A stretch of 64,000 nt of DNA, taken from assembly GCA_032191485.1 (NCBI GenBank), contig JAVDOI010000016.1:13567736-13631735 (forward strand), read 5' to 3'. The notes below the pieces were generated by a model, which saw only the letters and a program-made list of their open reading frames with translations, ran no database searches and was not told the origin of the DNA. Of the stretch, positions 37,148 to 51,000 are shown piece by piece. A program made the position numbers and the translations under genes. This DNA comes from Leptoclinus maculatus (lineage: Eukaryota; Chordata; Actinopteri; Perciformes; Stichaeidae). Every line of letters starts with the position of its first letter. Position 1 is the first letter of the stretch.

Positions 37148-40100
37148 ATATCGGCACACATAGATCTATGCAGGGTACACTTTATTTGAGCTTTCGGTCT
37201 GTAGTGTTGTTGCTGGTAGCAGATTTAATACATAATAATTCATTAATATCAAGATATGTAACAATTACTAATAATTCAGTTATGATTTATAAACCCATAA
37301 ATTAGTATTAAAGATAATGGTACTCAGATTTGGCCATAAACCACCATTAGTTTAACTAATAGAATTTAACATTATATTAAATTTTGAACGCCACCCAATT
37401 TTGGAAAATATCAATCATTTAAATCTTAATCTCAGCGTTGCTACAGAGTTCTTCTCAAGGTGTACGGGGACCTATTATTTCATAAACACACAAATCGACG
37501 ATTGAATTGTTATTTTGTTACTTTGTGGCAAAGCCTTCACTGTGAATACTAACATAATCTGATATGCAGCTTGATGGATGGCCTCACCTAATGTGTTTTA
37601 TTACACTGTAAGAGCATAACAACGTAACATGCATGGACAATGCAGGAGTCCAGCTGCTAACCTATAGTGTTTCTTTGAACTCTCAAATAATGACAGCATT
37701 GTTAACCTTCTTATGCTTTAACGTCATTTTGACACGCAGGTCTGGAAATCTCAGTGCATATTAGAATAGGCATTTTGCAAGAATAAATAGCACAGCGATC
37801 ACATACACATGGCACTGCATTTCAATGAGCCTGTTATTGCCATGCTACAGGAAGTGCATCCCAACAAAGCATTAACATCTCATTTGCATGTTTTCATCTG
37901 TAATTCTGGACAGCAGAGACGGGTCTTGATGTGGCCTAATGTGACGCCTGACATTGCCTAAGCCCTGTAATTATTTCCCTGACCTGCCCAACAATCATCT
38001 TTCCTCCAGTTAATTGCCAACTTAAACAAATCCTCAGGTGGTCCAAGTTCACACAAGAGTGTTTTGCATACATAACGGCAGCCTCCATAGCCAAGACTGC
38101 ACAACGGCAAATCCTCCCAAGTCTCTGCACAAACCCGTTCCATTGCTGCTTTATGAAGTAGTAAATTAGAAATTAGTTTCTCTGAAGCAGCATGTTGAAA
38201 AGACTGATTGATAATGATAATTGTTTGCGATATGATGGTAAATGCATCCTTCCCAAGTTGAAGTTTAAAAAGTATCTTGAAAGAATAAAAAATGAACCAA
38301 TAAGCTCAGAATGAATATTTAATATAATTCCGACTTGTATTATCAGGCTTACTGATCTATGGAAGCCATTGCTACTGACCGTTCAATATTTCAAAAGGCA
38401 TGGGAATGAGGTAAGTGTCTTTTCCTTTCGATATGGCTCCATGTTCTGTTCAGATATCTGCACACACAGTGACACTTTTATTGTGGTTCTTTTGTGTCTT
38501 GTCTGTGTGTGCTTAATGTTTGGTGTGTTGTCGCTGCGAGTGAATATTTAATGAAGCCATGGCAAGCTCTCCACTGCTGTTCATCTGGGCATCGAGTCAG
38601 CGGAAAAACTCTCTCTCTGGTTCTGCCATCTGTTGGAATCAATAAGGGGGGCTAGAAACCCCCAGCCGCCGTTCAGGGCTCCATGCAGCATGTTGACGAT
38701 TAAAGCTAACCCCTCTCTCTGTTCCTGCAAGTCCTGCTCACCACCAGCAAGGTTAAATGGCAGGTGCTGAAAGAAGTATATTATACCCTGCACAGCAATG
38801 CTAATCCCTCAATTAAATTATAGCCCCTAAGCAGACAGGCCTGTCCTGGCGCTGCAGCTCCGAAAGCACAGCCCTGCCGACATGTTTGCGCACTACAGTC
38901 CGCACTTCATGCCGGGGCTTTGGATGGATTTATGGAGAGAATGATACTCTGCAGAAAGACAACAGTACACAGCGTGTTTGTGCAGTGTAACTAGACATTA
39001 AAAGCTTTGGGATGTGTTTGTTTAGCATGGCAGAAGCATTACGGAGCCTTCAAACAACAGGGACAATCAAAAATCCTCTCTGTCCTGTTTGTCTTCGTCT
39101 GATGTTTACAGTATGCGCCTGTCACGAGTGCACGGTAACAATGTGTCTGCAGCAGATGGGAAAAGACTGAAGCAATGTCCTCCTTCTTCAGCCCTGAGGG
39201 GTGCTCTTCCTCTAATGGAGAAAAATAAGGTTGTTTAATTGTAGTTTATTTCAGAGCCTGATTGCTTTATTGAGCTCCATTATTCTTGTTAATGAGCCTG
39301 TAATGTGAATGCTGATAATACGAGAAACAAGTCTTCTCCTCGCGGCCCCTGGCCACTAAATTCATAGCTACTTCTCTGGACCAAGCATCTGTTTGCTGCC
39401 CCCTGCATCGCTGTCACTGACCGAGCGATCAGCGAGGAGTAAAACTTTATGGCCCATGGTTACCATTTCTTATTCGGAAACCGCCCCAGGTGGGAGGAAA
39501 AGCAGTGAAGCCAATACTCTGACTCACACCAAGGAATGCGTAAAGAAGATACATTATACCGGACAAAAGATGTGTCATAGAAATACACGTGAAGATGGTG
39601 TTTAGTGAAAGATGTTTACTTCTTTTGGAGAGTTTACTTCGCAATGTTTACGGATATTTATTCAAAAGCTTTTCTCTCCCAGATACACAAGAAAGGATTC
39701 ACATGCACGCAGTGATGTCATGAACAGCAGTCTCCTGTGTGAGCGAGCAACAACTTTTGGACTGCCATTTAGTGCTGTGCTAGGAGACTGGTATTAAATG
39801 TGGTTATTATGCCGTGACAAGTGTGCTAAAATGTCATTGGCATTTGGAACAAGGAGAAGGCATTAGCATTACACAAAGAGTGCATTATGAGTGAATAATG
39901 CACCGTGATACCAGTTTGGACATACAGCGAAGTGAATGTCAAAGCTCATTCAAAGACACATTCTTCAGCCCGTGCAGCCGCATATCATGCTCGAACAAGG
40001 AAACAGGGAATCCTATCTTCTGCTCATTCCTTCATTACGATAACCACAGAAACGGCACCGAGACGAGGGAGACACCGATTTCAGAAATGCAGTTTTAGAT

Positions 40101-42555
40101 GATAGCAGGTGGTCAGCACGGCAGCGACTCGAGCCCATCACGGGTCACAGGAGGACCGGAGCCGTCTACAATATGAATTAGGTGAAAAGCAGGAAAACAC
40201 CATGTCCATCATATGGCAAACACGCAGACAAAGAAACATGGGGTGTACACTCAACCCTGGATACGTTTGAGTTTTCAATTCATCTTACCCAGATGTAAAA
40301 TGAGAGAAAACTCCGTGGTCGTCAATATACAAACACACCCGGAAACTGTATGATGTCGCTCCTTCCTGTACGCAGATGCATTCACTGATCTAGTTGCTGC
40401 AAAGGGCAAAGTGTCTCGATGCTAACTAACGACACCAAATGAATCAATGCCATTAACTGCTGCTGATTTGATCCAAGCATGCGACACTCCTCCGAGCAGT
40501 TTAGTGATGTAATGTTTGCCGCACTAAGCCCAGTGTTTGCTGGGATACAGTGCAACGTAGTGGGTCATATCATTGGACAGTTGCTTAGGAAACCTGCCAA
40601 CTGATAATGGCTCCGTAATGTAATTACAGTCCTATCAGGGCAGTTATTTCAGACTTATGAGAACACATTTTGCTTCAAAAAGATTCCTGTTCCATTCTCT
40701 GAATAAGCTATTAAACAGGCTTAGAGCCGTCAGACCCATCACGCCTAAATCTTCAAAATTATAATGATTAACTTGTCCTTGCAAACTACCAGAGAACGCA
40801 CAACACTAATATTACACAGATTCATTCAGAGTGAAGGAGGATAAATGAAAGGCTTGAAAAAACTAAAAGAATTACTAAACTATTTTACTTCCACATATAA
40901 ATCAAATCTTTTTCATGAAGCTTTCATCATCTGCTGTTACTTCTGCTGTGACGACCAAAAAGTGCACAGTACAGACACACTCAGCCTCCTTTGTGCAGAG
41001 GCCTCTATGACTTCTGAGAAAATGTAATAGCTGATATTATCTCACATTGCCTCTTGTAGCGAGAAATAATGGGGTCCTCTCTATTAAAGACCACATCCAC
41101 ATGCTACAGCATTTCTTGCTAATGTATGTTCTAGAAACACACGTGTGAAAACGCTCTAAAGCGAGCTTTTTCCTTCTCTGATCTTGCCCCTGCCACATTA
41201 TCTGTTTTTCCTGTGAACTAGGCTGTATTCCTTTTCACAGAGGGTTTATCAATGATGACATACTTGTGTTGACAGAACGGTGGGTTGTTGCTCTGCAGGA
41301 GGCCAACAGGGTACGGCCATGCCCAAGCTGGCTGCTTCTGAGAGCCCAGGAGAGAGAGAGAGACAGAAAAAAAAAAAACTTTTCTTTTCCCTTTTTCTTA
41401 CCCCTTTCTTCACTCCCCGTCTCTCAACTGTACATGTTTAATGAGCTGGCATCTTTTCTTTCAGTTTTTATATCATCCCCCCCCACACTCCATCTTTCCT
41501 TCCATGCCTGCACTCGCTTTTTCTTGTCTCGCTTTTTTCTTCTTCATCCAATGTTCTCCGTGCTGGCATTCACAATGCTCCAGAAGGGGCTGAGGAAAAG
41601 TAGCGTCCTTTGCTATGAAGTACTTCACATTCTTGGTGCTGACATTCACTGTCCCATATTCCATGCCAAGTGTATGAGGTGTGAAAGACAAAAAAGAATG
41701 ACATTCTAGTGTGTATAACAATGGGGTGAATTAATGCTTAAGAACTTTGCCGCAGTTGGGGTTCAAATGATAATCACATAAAATGCCGAATCTTGCATTT
41801 CAATTTAAGTACAAGAATAGTTTTAATCAGTACACATCATCTTTTTGTGCCGTTGAGAAGCTCAAATGAATTCTTTGTGTTAGGAGAATGGTGAGGCAGA
41901 TGGAGAGAAAGGCATTAATAAAAAAGCCTATCTTTCCTGGACGATTGGGTTTTTCCATTTTGGTACTTCTTGTCCAAAGCATCACTCCATAAAACAGGAC
42001 AAATGAGATTCCATGAATAGATGAATGGTTTCTTCATACATGTTCAATCTAAATCAATCATTAATGAGTTAATTTGTCGAGGGGATCGGATAAAGCTTCA
42101 TCACGCAGACCACAACGAGTCCGTTTCTTTGACAGGGGGAGCAGACCGGCTGACTGCTTCTTCATGAGTGCGACAGGGTTCGGCAGCTTCAGCTTTGTGT
42201 AGCACTTCAGGAGATACGCTGACGCCACTGTGAACCTCGTGCAGTAATTAACTGCATCCTGCTTTCCTTGCACAGGCCAAAGCAGAGTCACTTCACGTTC
42301 TCCTTTCTGACCTCATTGACATTTTAAGTAGTAGACTTGAAATTAAAAAAATGCTAATCTGGCCGAAGATATTAGGATAACTGGGAGGTGAAGAAAAGGA
42401 AGGAAAGTTGTTGGAGAGAAGGATGTGATTTATCTGCAGTGGTTCATATGTGAATAGTGGAGGAGGCCAGAATGTTCCAACAGGCTCGGGCTGTCTGAGG
42501 AGGCCTTGGACAGTGATTTATGGGTCAGTGGTGGACGTGTTAATGGACTGGGCCT

Positions 42556-42611
42556 GTGGAGCATATCCATCCCAGGTATGGAGCCCCATACCTGGGATGG
42601 ATATGCTCCAC
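42556..42611. repeat. perfect 26-bp inverted repeat with 4-nt loop
   Basis: The left arm (42556-42581) begins GTGGAGCATATCC and ends CCCAGGTATGG. The right arm (42586-42611) is its exact reverse complement, separated only by AGCC. I saw no mismatch across the 26 pairs. No transposon ends or target duplication flank it. It would extrude as a hairpin in DNA or RNA. Possible origins are a local template switch during replication or a fold-back sequencing artefact; a small-RNA hairpin is less likely because a natural pre-miRNA usually has mismatches. Confidence 0.9.
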
Positions 42612-44719
42612 CGCAGCCTCTCAGAGCAGCACAACACATCATCGTAGTGACTGACAGCGTTTTGGATGTCTATAAACACACCGCCCAGTGTCGGCTTCTG
42701 TTAAAGGATGAATAGGCCACTGGTGTCACAAACAGACACATTTATACAGCACAGCGGGAGAACGGGGATCAAGACAGGTGAGAAAGGTTCACAACAGCAT
42801 GTGTGTATTTTTACCCTTTTGTTCCAAAAACAGACACAGCAACTCTGTGTCCAGGCTTGATAAACATCTATATCATTTAGATTCTTGTGTGTTGACTAGC
42901 ACCTAGCCAGCCCTGGCTAGAACACAGCAAGACAACTGGGAGGAGCTAAAGTCCTGAAAAAGCTAAGAGCATCAGAAGTAAACAGTATGACCTACTAGAC
43001 AGCCTGTGGACATAAACATGCTTGGCTGTAGGTGTCATTTAGGTAAAAAAAAAGACACAGACAAGGATGGTATGAGTAGCCACAGCGGAAGTAACATTAA
43101 ACAAAGCCTGAAGGCACCATGAAGACACCTGACCTTGAAGCAGAATACAACTACTGAAGGACTTCAGAGAATACATTTTGCTCGTCTGTGGGCACTTTTA
43201 TAAAAATACGTTGTTTGTGCTGTAAATTGCAGAGCTCTTTACCATTTTCCATGTTGTTGTTTTTTTCATATGGATGCAAATTGTGGATGTTTGTCTACAT
43301 CATGTGTTAATGTAGTCCATTGCTAGTAAGCATGAGGAAATGCAAGGGTAATAAGCAATTAGCTCGGCCCCTAATTATATCAATGAAGTTGTGCATTTCC
43401 CCAAAATGTTTGACAAGCAAAGATTTGTTTTGAATGAACTTAAAGCTACGCATGTTAGACAAAACAAACAAACACACAAAAGCATAATTGCTAATAATCA
43501 GCCCTTTACAAATACAACACACTTTACACAGAGTGGTACTCCAAGGGGAGACTGAAACCTTTTTTGCCGTCAGTTTAACAAGAAAATAACACGCCTCCAT
43601 GGAACTCAAATGAGAAGAGGAACATATTTGAATTCATCACACTCCCACCTCACCAACACAGCTTCCTCACTGCTGCGTCTTGGCTGCAAAGTCTCTCAAA
43701 CTGCGCAATATGTGAATAATTGGCATGTTTTATCAAGGCATAAAACGGGCTTGAAGAAAGTTGAGTGCCGGTCTGCGATAGGCTCAGAAGCACCGGTCAT
43801 GTGTCTCTGACAGAAAGCTTGCGTTAATCCAAACCTTGTAAACACCATTAAAACATCAGGGCCTATAAAACAGTTTTATGAAGTAAAGAGGCATCTTTAC
43901 AGGTTTCGTACAACGTCTCCTAAAATGTATGCTGTTCCTGATGCTGCTGCCTGCATGACAACAACTGGAAATAAAAAACAAGCCTGGGACAACCTTTAGT
44001 CACAGGACTAAATGATCACATCTGTATAACGGAATAGATACATAGATCTGTGTGTTGATGTGAGATGTTCATGGCTGTATACTTAAAGTCCTTGCAACAA
44101 AAAGAACCTCACTGCATTTAGTTTAACCCGGTGTCTCCTCACTCTACATTCTCTCCGTGTAATAGCTCTGGAGGAGTTTGCCAGATGGTGCAGAGGGTCA
44201 CTGTGTACACTTCACTAGTGCTGTTAGAAGCACTCAGATGGAAGCCAATATCCATTTGTAAAAGACCTATCACATGAGGCGAGTGTCCTTCGCTGCAGCG
44301 TTCTCTCCTCCTCTCCTTTCCCCATACGGTAGCCTCCTAATCAGATTGGTCAAAAAAATGGCCCCAATTGCAGCGAATATATAAATAAATGAAGTGGAGG
44401 AAATCACTTGTACTGTATTTTGGAGCCAACATTCATCATTGTCAGCAGGCATATACAGTTCATATGCCCCTAACACGTCCCATTTCCCAACCAGTAGCCG
44501 TCCCGCCGTTTGATAGGACATACTCGCTCATTTATAGGGGAGCCTGTCAGTTTTGTGCTATTTACTAATGTAAATGTCCCCCGCATAAAGTCATCGTCAG
44601 GCGTACCCTTGCTATGAAAGGAAAACCGGCGGGCACGGCCATTTAGAGTCGTATTTGTGTCCACGCTGCATAGATTTGAATACTCTGCAAAAGAAATTGA
44701 AGGTTGTGATGACCTCCAG

Positions 44720-44757
44720 ACAATATATATATATATTACAATATATATATATATTGT
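44720..44757. repeat. AT-microsatellite hairpin, 17-bp perfect arms
   Basis: ACAATATATATATATAT (44720-44736) and ATATATATATATATTGT (44741-44757) are perfect inverted repeats around a TACA loop. The arms are mostly (AT)n but both carry the same non-repeat edge (ACA / TGT), so the symmetry extends just outside the microsatellite. Confidence 0.9.
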
Positions 44758-45606
44758 TCTTACCTCATAAGAAAAACTCCATCACAAAGTTCAGGAGGAG
44801 CAGCGCAAAGATAGGCGGAATGGTAAGTTGACACAAGTCCAGCAGCACTGACGTCTCTTTACAGACGATGGAAACAGTCAATGTAAAGTCTAACCTTTCA
44901 GTCATGCCTAATCTAATAAGGCGAGTTAGGGGGAATATTTGAGCGCTGCCTTACAAGTCCCAGACACCACAGACTGAAAATTGTACTGTAAACACAAGCT
45001 ATAAAAACATGAGCTCAACAACAACAGTCTAATGGTTAACATTCATAAACAAAGTGTGTAACCAGTAGCACAAAGCAGGCAGAAGAAGAAGTGACTGTTG
45101 ATCCGAGCAGAGTTTACCGCCCAGATCTCCACAGAGAGGACTTTCCTTTTGTTTACAATGAAACTCTCTAAAAGCCATCATATCTGCTGTGTTCCTATTG
45201 AGTTACAGGACAAATGAATTACTGGGCATTTAGTGTGGCAAACAGCAGCGTCTCTTAAAGCCGGGGGGATCTCGGGACTCGGGAGAGAAATGCCACTGCT
45301 GAGATCCATTTCCAGCTACGTAGGAGGGGAACTAAACAGTCCTCTTCCCCTCTCTGCTGCTCTTTCAATTTATCCTCAGTTTGAATGTTTGCTGTGGTCT
45401 GCCCACTTGTTTCTGAAGCTGATAATCGGCTCAGGGAAATTAGCTTATCTACATTTAGCATTCAGGATGACAGAGGAGTCTCATAAACACAAATAAATAA
45501 AATAGTGCACTGTACAATACTCTTTGTGTGTGTTTGTATGAGTCTGTGCATCCTAGAGAGACAGAGATAGCAAGCTCTTGTGTGCTTACATTACAGTAAA
45601 CAGGAA

Positions 45607-45625
45607 GGGGGGGGGGGGGGGGGGG
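45607..45625. repeat. G19 homopolymer
   Basis: Nineteen consecutive G after CAGGAA. It can form quadruplex structures and is unreliable in length. It produces a spurious poly-Gly or poly-Pro open frame. Confidence 0.95.
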
Positions 45626-48059
45626 CTCCAAAGGCATTTTTTGATGCCGGTGGGTTTTTAAACTGCATGACTGACATTCATTCCTCTGTTTGTGGAAACA
45701 GCCATGTCCCCAGGGCAGGAAAGCGCTGTATGGTTTCAAGTGTTCCGTTAGCTGCGCCTGTTTATTCCGGCTCTACCTCCACATCAGTACATCTCCCTGT
45801 CAGTCAAAGTGCTGATGCCATGACAGAAGGAGTCAGCTCTCTGCTGGGCTTCTGCTGGTGGATTACAGGGCAGGCAGGGCGCTACCCGACCCTAAACCCA
45901 CTCATGAAAGCCTGTTATTAGTGACCCATGCCGTTGAGGCACCAAGCACTATTTAGGAACATGTTTGCTTCAGTTTGATTGGCAGGGTGCGAGAAGATGC
46001 CACAGGCATGTACAATGAACTCTATTTCAGTGTTACAGCCTTCAACAGCATCGAGAGTTCTAGCTGTGGTTTGAGCCACACTTGCACCATTCTGAAAAAA
46101 ATGCGCGGGAGGCAGGTGTCAAGCCTTTTGGGGGTTTATGGAGCTCATCCATTACTTTTTCCCACCCTGAGAGCAGGGAGCTCACAAACATGCCTTCATA
46201 TTAGGTTCCTCACTAGAAAGCAAGTGTCACATCACATTCAGGATGGACGAACATGTAATAAAGAGGCCGCTGGTGCAACAATGATGAAAAGGCATGGGCA
46301 CTGCAGACACTGTACCCTCCACGGGCCAAATAACCATCACATACACAGACAGACCCAAGCTGTCACAACTAATAAGATCCTTACGTGACAACAAACAGTT
46401 TCCGCCAATCCCTGCCTGCAAAGAGGCAACAAGAGTGCTTAGACACAAAGAAAGCAAGAGAGATAAGAGAGCATGGACAAGTGAGGGATTTCCATGTTAA
46501 CTCTTATCTGAACTCTTGCAGGCAGCGCTCCTTTAACCCTTTGATTAAAATGATGTTGACCATACCTATATATACACGACATAAATCCCTCATGATGGCT
46601 AATGCACAAAATCCATTTTGTCAATTTCCACCCCGGGCCGATGATTTCCACTGACATAATAACAGCCAATAATCCCTGATGAGCTCTTAAACAAACAGTT
46701 TTATGTTGCCAGGCAAATTGCCACCTCTGCAAAGGGCTTACTGACGTCACTGAGCTAAGTCAATGCACTGTGTGACTTCAATTAATTCAGCCTTGATGGG
46801 TACAGTAGGAGTCAGACATTCATGCACTTAACTTTTACCCTGCACCACATACCTGCAGTGTCCAACTAAAAAGGAGAACCACAGGGAGGTCAAGACACTA
46901 CAAAAAATGGCTCCAATGAAAAAAACTTCATAGGTGTTTTATGAATCTTGTCGAGGACCGCTGCTAAAGCCACAGACCTGACAGCAGGGAGGTTTAAGAA
47001 GGGAACCTTGAGGAGCTATTACCTCACCTGTGGGTGATATCTCAAGAAGAAGCATGTCCGATACACAATAGAGAAGGGTACATCAGTGTCTTGACCTCCT
47101 GACATGGATTAAGACCTGTGCAGTGAATCAAAACAGCCACTACGGATGCTTTTCATCCTAAAAGAGCTCAAGGAAAGGACATCCTGAACCTGATCCCAAA
47201 TGTCCCAGCTAGGGATGGGTTGACTACAAAGCATGAGCCATGTTAGGGGTACAAAGGCTTCTTATTTGGGAATACCTTCAATTATAATGATATGGTGGCA
47301 GCAAGGTAAGACAATGAGGTGTTAACAGGGTCCTAACAAGTTTCGTAACCACCTGTTTAAGCACCTGCAACACCTTCAGCCACAGCGGAGGCTGTCAGCA
47401 CTGAAGTATGGGAAAGGTAAATATTGCTATCTCCAGTAGGCGAGAAGTCCTGACGGAGCGGCAGATGGAAAACACATTGTCTCAGTTTACAGAGCGTAAT
47501 GACATTATACACTTTGAGCCATCTAATACCTACACATTACACAATCACACTCTCTGGACACAATTGTATCTCCAGCTGATACTAAGTCCCTTTACGGATT
47601 ATGGATGCTTGTGAGAATCCTGTTGTACAAGATTTCCCTTCAGAATTAGATTTTTAAATACAACATTTTATATTTTTACCAAGAAAATGAATGACTGAGT
47701 TTGCAACAGTAAAGTCACATCTTAACAAAACTCAATCTTTAATAAAAATGCAATTTATTTTTCATTTAAACGTTTTATACGCACAGTATGATACTTCAGC
47801 AATAGCCACAGTCGTCATACAAGCCTCGTGGATTACAATGCATTCAAAACACAGAAAATGAGGGATTGTATTCAATGTTATTCCACCGTGACTGAGAATC
47901 AATAGACATGTAACGGTTACATCATATTGGCTCAGAATTCTATAACACACTAATCCTTTGAATTCATAGAAATGTGTTTCCACTAAATGGATATAAAAGG
48001 ACATGTAGGTGTAATATGATGGAAGGGGGAGCTGTGGTAAGGCGAGGTTGGTCTCTGTG

Positions 48060-48081
48060 CAGACAGACAGACAGACAGACA
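48060..48081. repeat. (CAGA)5 tetranucleotide repeat
   Basis: About five tandem CAGA units between CTGTG and TGAGG. Confidence 0.85.
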
Positions 48082-51000
48082 TGAGGTGCACAAGCTCCAC
48101 ATTTGGCATCTCTGCTGGTCGAAGCTTTACACCCCAGTCTGGCCACATAGATGCTGACTTAGTTCACTGTTTCAGCGGGTGGGGGGGCGTTTGGCCACAC
48201 TCAAGGACAACAGTGTGCCCAAACTCCTGCATAACCGGACTTGGATTCAAGAATGACGACGATGAGAGAATCCCCGCACATTCAGCAGATGGCAAATTCA
48301 TTCGTACGAGCCAAAACGACCATTGCGATCGAGTCCAAAAAGGTATGGTAAACAACGGACGCTTGTGTAACCACAGATCAATAAAAGCACTAGCATAACA
48401 GTGTGGACCACTTGAGTACAGCAAGAGTCGAGTGTTTACTGAGATACTAACACATTGCCACATTATTACTGGAGCAGCTTGAGGATGGACACGTCATACA
48501 AGTAAGTCCGGCCTTGTTTGGAATTAAACATTTAAATTGTCGAAAGCAATTATTATTCAAATGAAAGCATATACGTCAAGTTAAATAAAGAGGCAGCATA
48601 AGAGCAATTTATGCAATAGTTGGCTCTTCGTTTGCACAACCCAATTATAGCAAGATGTGTGTTACAGTGACAGAGTGAAAACTCCTTACTTGTATCAGAA
48701 TAAATTGCAGTTGGAAATAGACCGACTTAAACCTAGTGTTATGTTGTTTCAAAGAACACTTTGGAAGTTAGCATGTGACAGTTACCTCTGCAGTTACCAA
48801 GCAGTCAATAAAAACAACCACATGAGGTGAGCTGGGTTGGTGGTGATGTGTTTCTACTGGTGCCGATGGGCCGCAGTCTCTTTATACATTGCATTTCATC
48901 GAGATCTGGAAACTGATGTCAAACCTTATTACAAGTGATGGTTCAAAAAAATGCTGGAGAGAACACATGATATAGATATTGCATAATATATGGAAAGAGA
49001 AGACAGCTGAAGCACATTTTGACCATGAAAAAAAAACCCACACATCAAAGTCCTCCTCCAGTGTGCATACCATACAAGAATAACAGTGGGAACCAGATGA
49101 GTCCCAAAAGGGAAAGAAATCCAGTCCCTTGTTGAATTCTCAACATCTCAGAAACCGTCTCTAATTAGTGACAAGGCCACTCCTAGGGAGCTGATGAGAA
49201 ATATTTGCGTTTGATTATTCTGGCATGAAAAAGAAAAAGAAGAAGAATCAAATATGGTTTGAAAATTAAGCTGAGCCACTTGGACAAGTTGGGAAGGAGT
49301 TTTGAGGGCATCACTACGGGTCCTCTTACTCCTTCTGTCCTGTTTTTATTGCTTTTCGAATGAATCCTGGTTTTCCGAGCCACACTAGTAGATCACCTAC
49401 GAGTGAAGGGAATAAACAGATGCTAGTCCTGACCGAGCAATTCTTCACACCCTTGCCTTAAAAATGCAAAAGTTATGGGGTTATATTCTCTTCATCCCTT
49501 TAAAACCATTCTACGGCGCTGTTGGATTGAATACCATTAAACCTTTTTATTTCTTTTCATTTCTCTTTTCTTCTGTCGACAGCTAGTTGTCATAAACCGC
49601 CACCAAACCCCCACGAGGCCCCGTAGTGCAGTCAGACGGAGTACAAAGCAATCATATCTGCTGATTAAAGCTCTAATGCATTCTGCTGCGTGGGGCTGGG
49701 CCCTGCATCATTAATGAAGAGCAGATATTATATCCTGTTTACAGGGAGAAAGGAGGCAGCTCATATTAAGCATTAGCGCTCCCGTTGCACTACTTCCACC
49801 CACACGCTGAGAGGGCAGCATGCCCCTGGCTCAACCTGCAGACTTTGGCTAACAGTAGGCTGCATTAGGTGGAGCAACAATGACGCATGCTAAGACGGCT
49901 GTATCTCAGAGGCTGCCTTGTGACATCAGCGAGCAAATGCCGCTGGGCAAAGTCTGGTGCTTGTTCGGTTGAATGTGTCTGTGTTAGCATTCCTCTCCGT
50001 ATTGCTGCAGGTGAGGAAATTAAAAGAGGTTAACCCAACGTGTCGTATCGGAGATCTGAGGTGCCCTCTCATCTTATTTCCCCGTTATCTGCCCCTTTCT
50101 CTCCTGGCATCGGACCAGCGGATGTAGGGCCAAGTGGTCAGTCTCTGAAGAGGGACACCCGCTCGGCATGGTGCTCGGGACAAACACTGCAGCAGCGTTT
50201 CCTCTGCTCTACCCATCTGTTGGTTTTGGCCCACAGCACAGATCTGGCCAAGCTTTCGCAAACACACTTGTACAGCAGCCAGACTACTTTACACAGGACT
50301 TTTCTGTAAGTACTGTCGGCAAGCGATTAAATGTGGGAATGGAACTGGATGCAGTGGGATGATTAAAACATTGAGAAAAGATCATTCCCACGATATTTAC
50401 AGCCCATAAATTCTATTCATGAGCTTTCCCTTAGGAACTGTGTTCTTCTGATTCTCTTCTAAAATAATATGACATGAGCATGGATGAACAAGTAAGGGCA
50501 TTTAGTAAAAAAAAAAGAAAAGTTGACTCCTACTTCTAAAAAAAGAGTTTGTGGTCTTGCACAATGCTTCATATCAAGTGATATGTGTGAGTCCCACTGG
50601 CAATCAATTTAAGATTTGGAATGGCATCATTGTGTCAGCTACTCATTAATATACAGAGAGCTAATCATTATTGGATACTCTAATTGGATTATCTTCTAAG
50701 AACACAAGAAAAGGGCTAATTATTCATCAGGAGCGATCTCGTGTTTATTTTTTTATTTTTTCTGATTTGCACTTCCCCTCAGCCTTTCTTACCTCCTGAG
50801 CCACAACCCTGTCATATCAACATAGTCGAAGTCAAGTAAACAGTGACAATGGAATCAGGAGACAAATCATTAGAGTCATCTGAATACAAAGCAGCAGCGA
50901 GCCCAAGAGCAGTATGTGCTATGACAATCTAATTACAAAACTTCAGTGGAGCAGAAAAGAAGAGAGGAGAGGAGAGAAGATGACTCTTTCAGATTCCGAG

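Noticed and set aside
41266..41709. 147-codon plus-strand frame with hydrophobic runs
   Set aside because: The hydrophobic and Phe/Ser-rich part derives from T- and C-rich low-complexity DNA at about 41370-41550; it does not look like a real protein.
45455..45921. Overlapping frames across the G19 tract giving poly-Pro and poly-Gly
   Set aside because: The repeats come from the homopolymer, whose length is unreliable, and neither frame has other protein features.
48060..48081. Short direct repeats considered as a CRISPR array
   Set aside because: They are tandem CAGA units without spacers, in a vertebrate intron.
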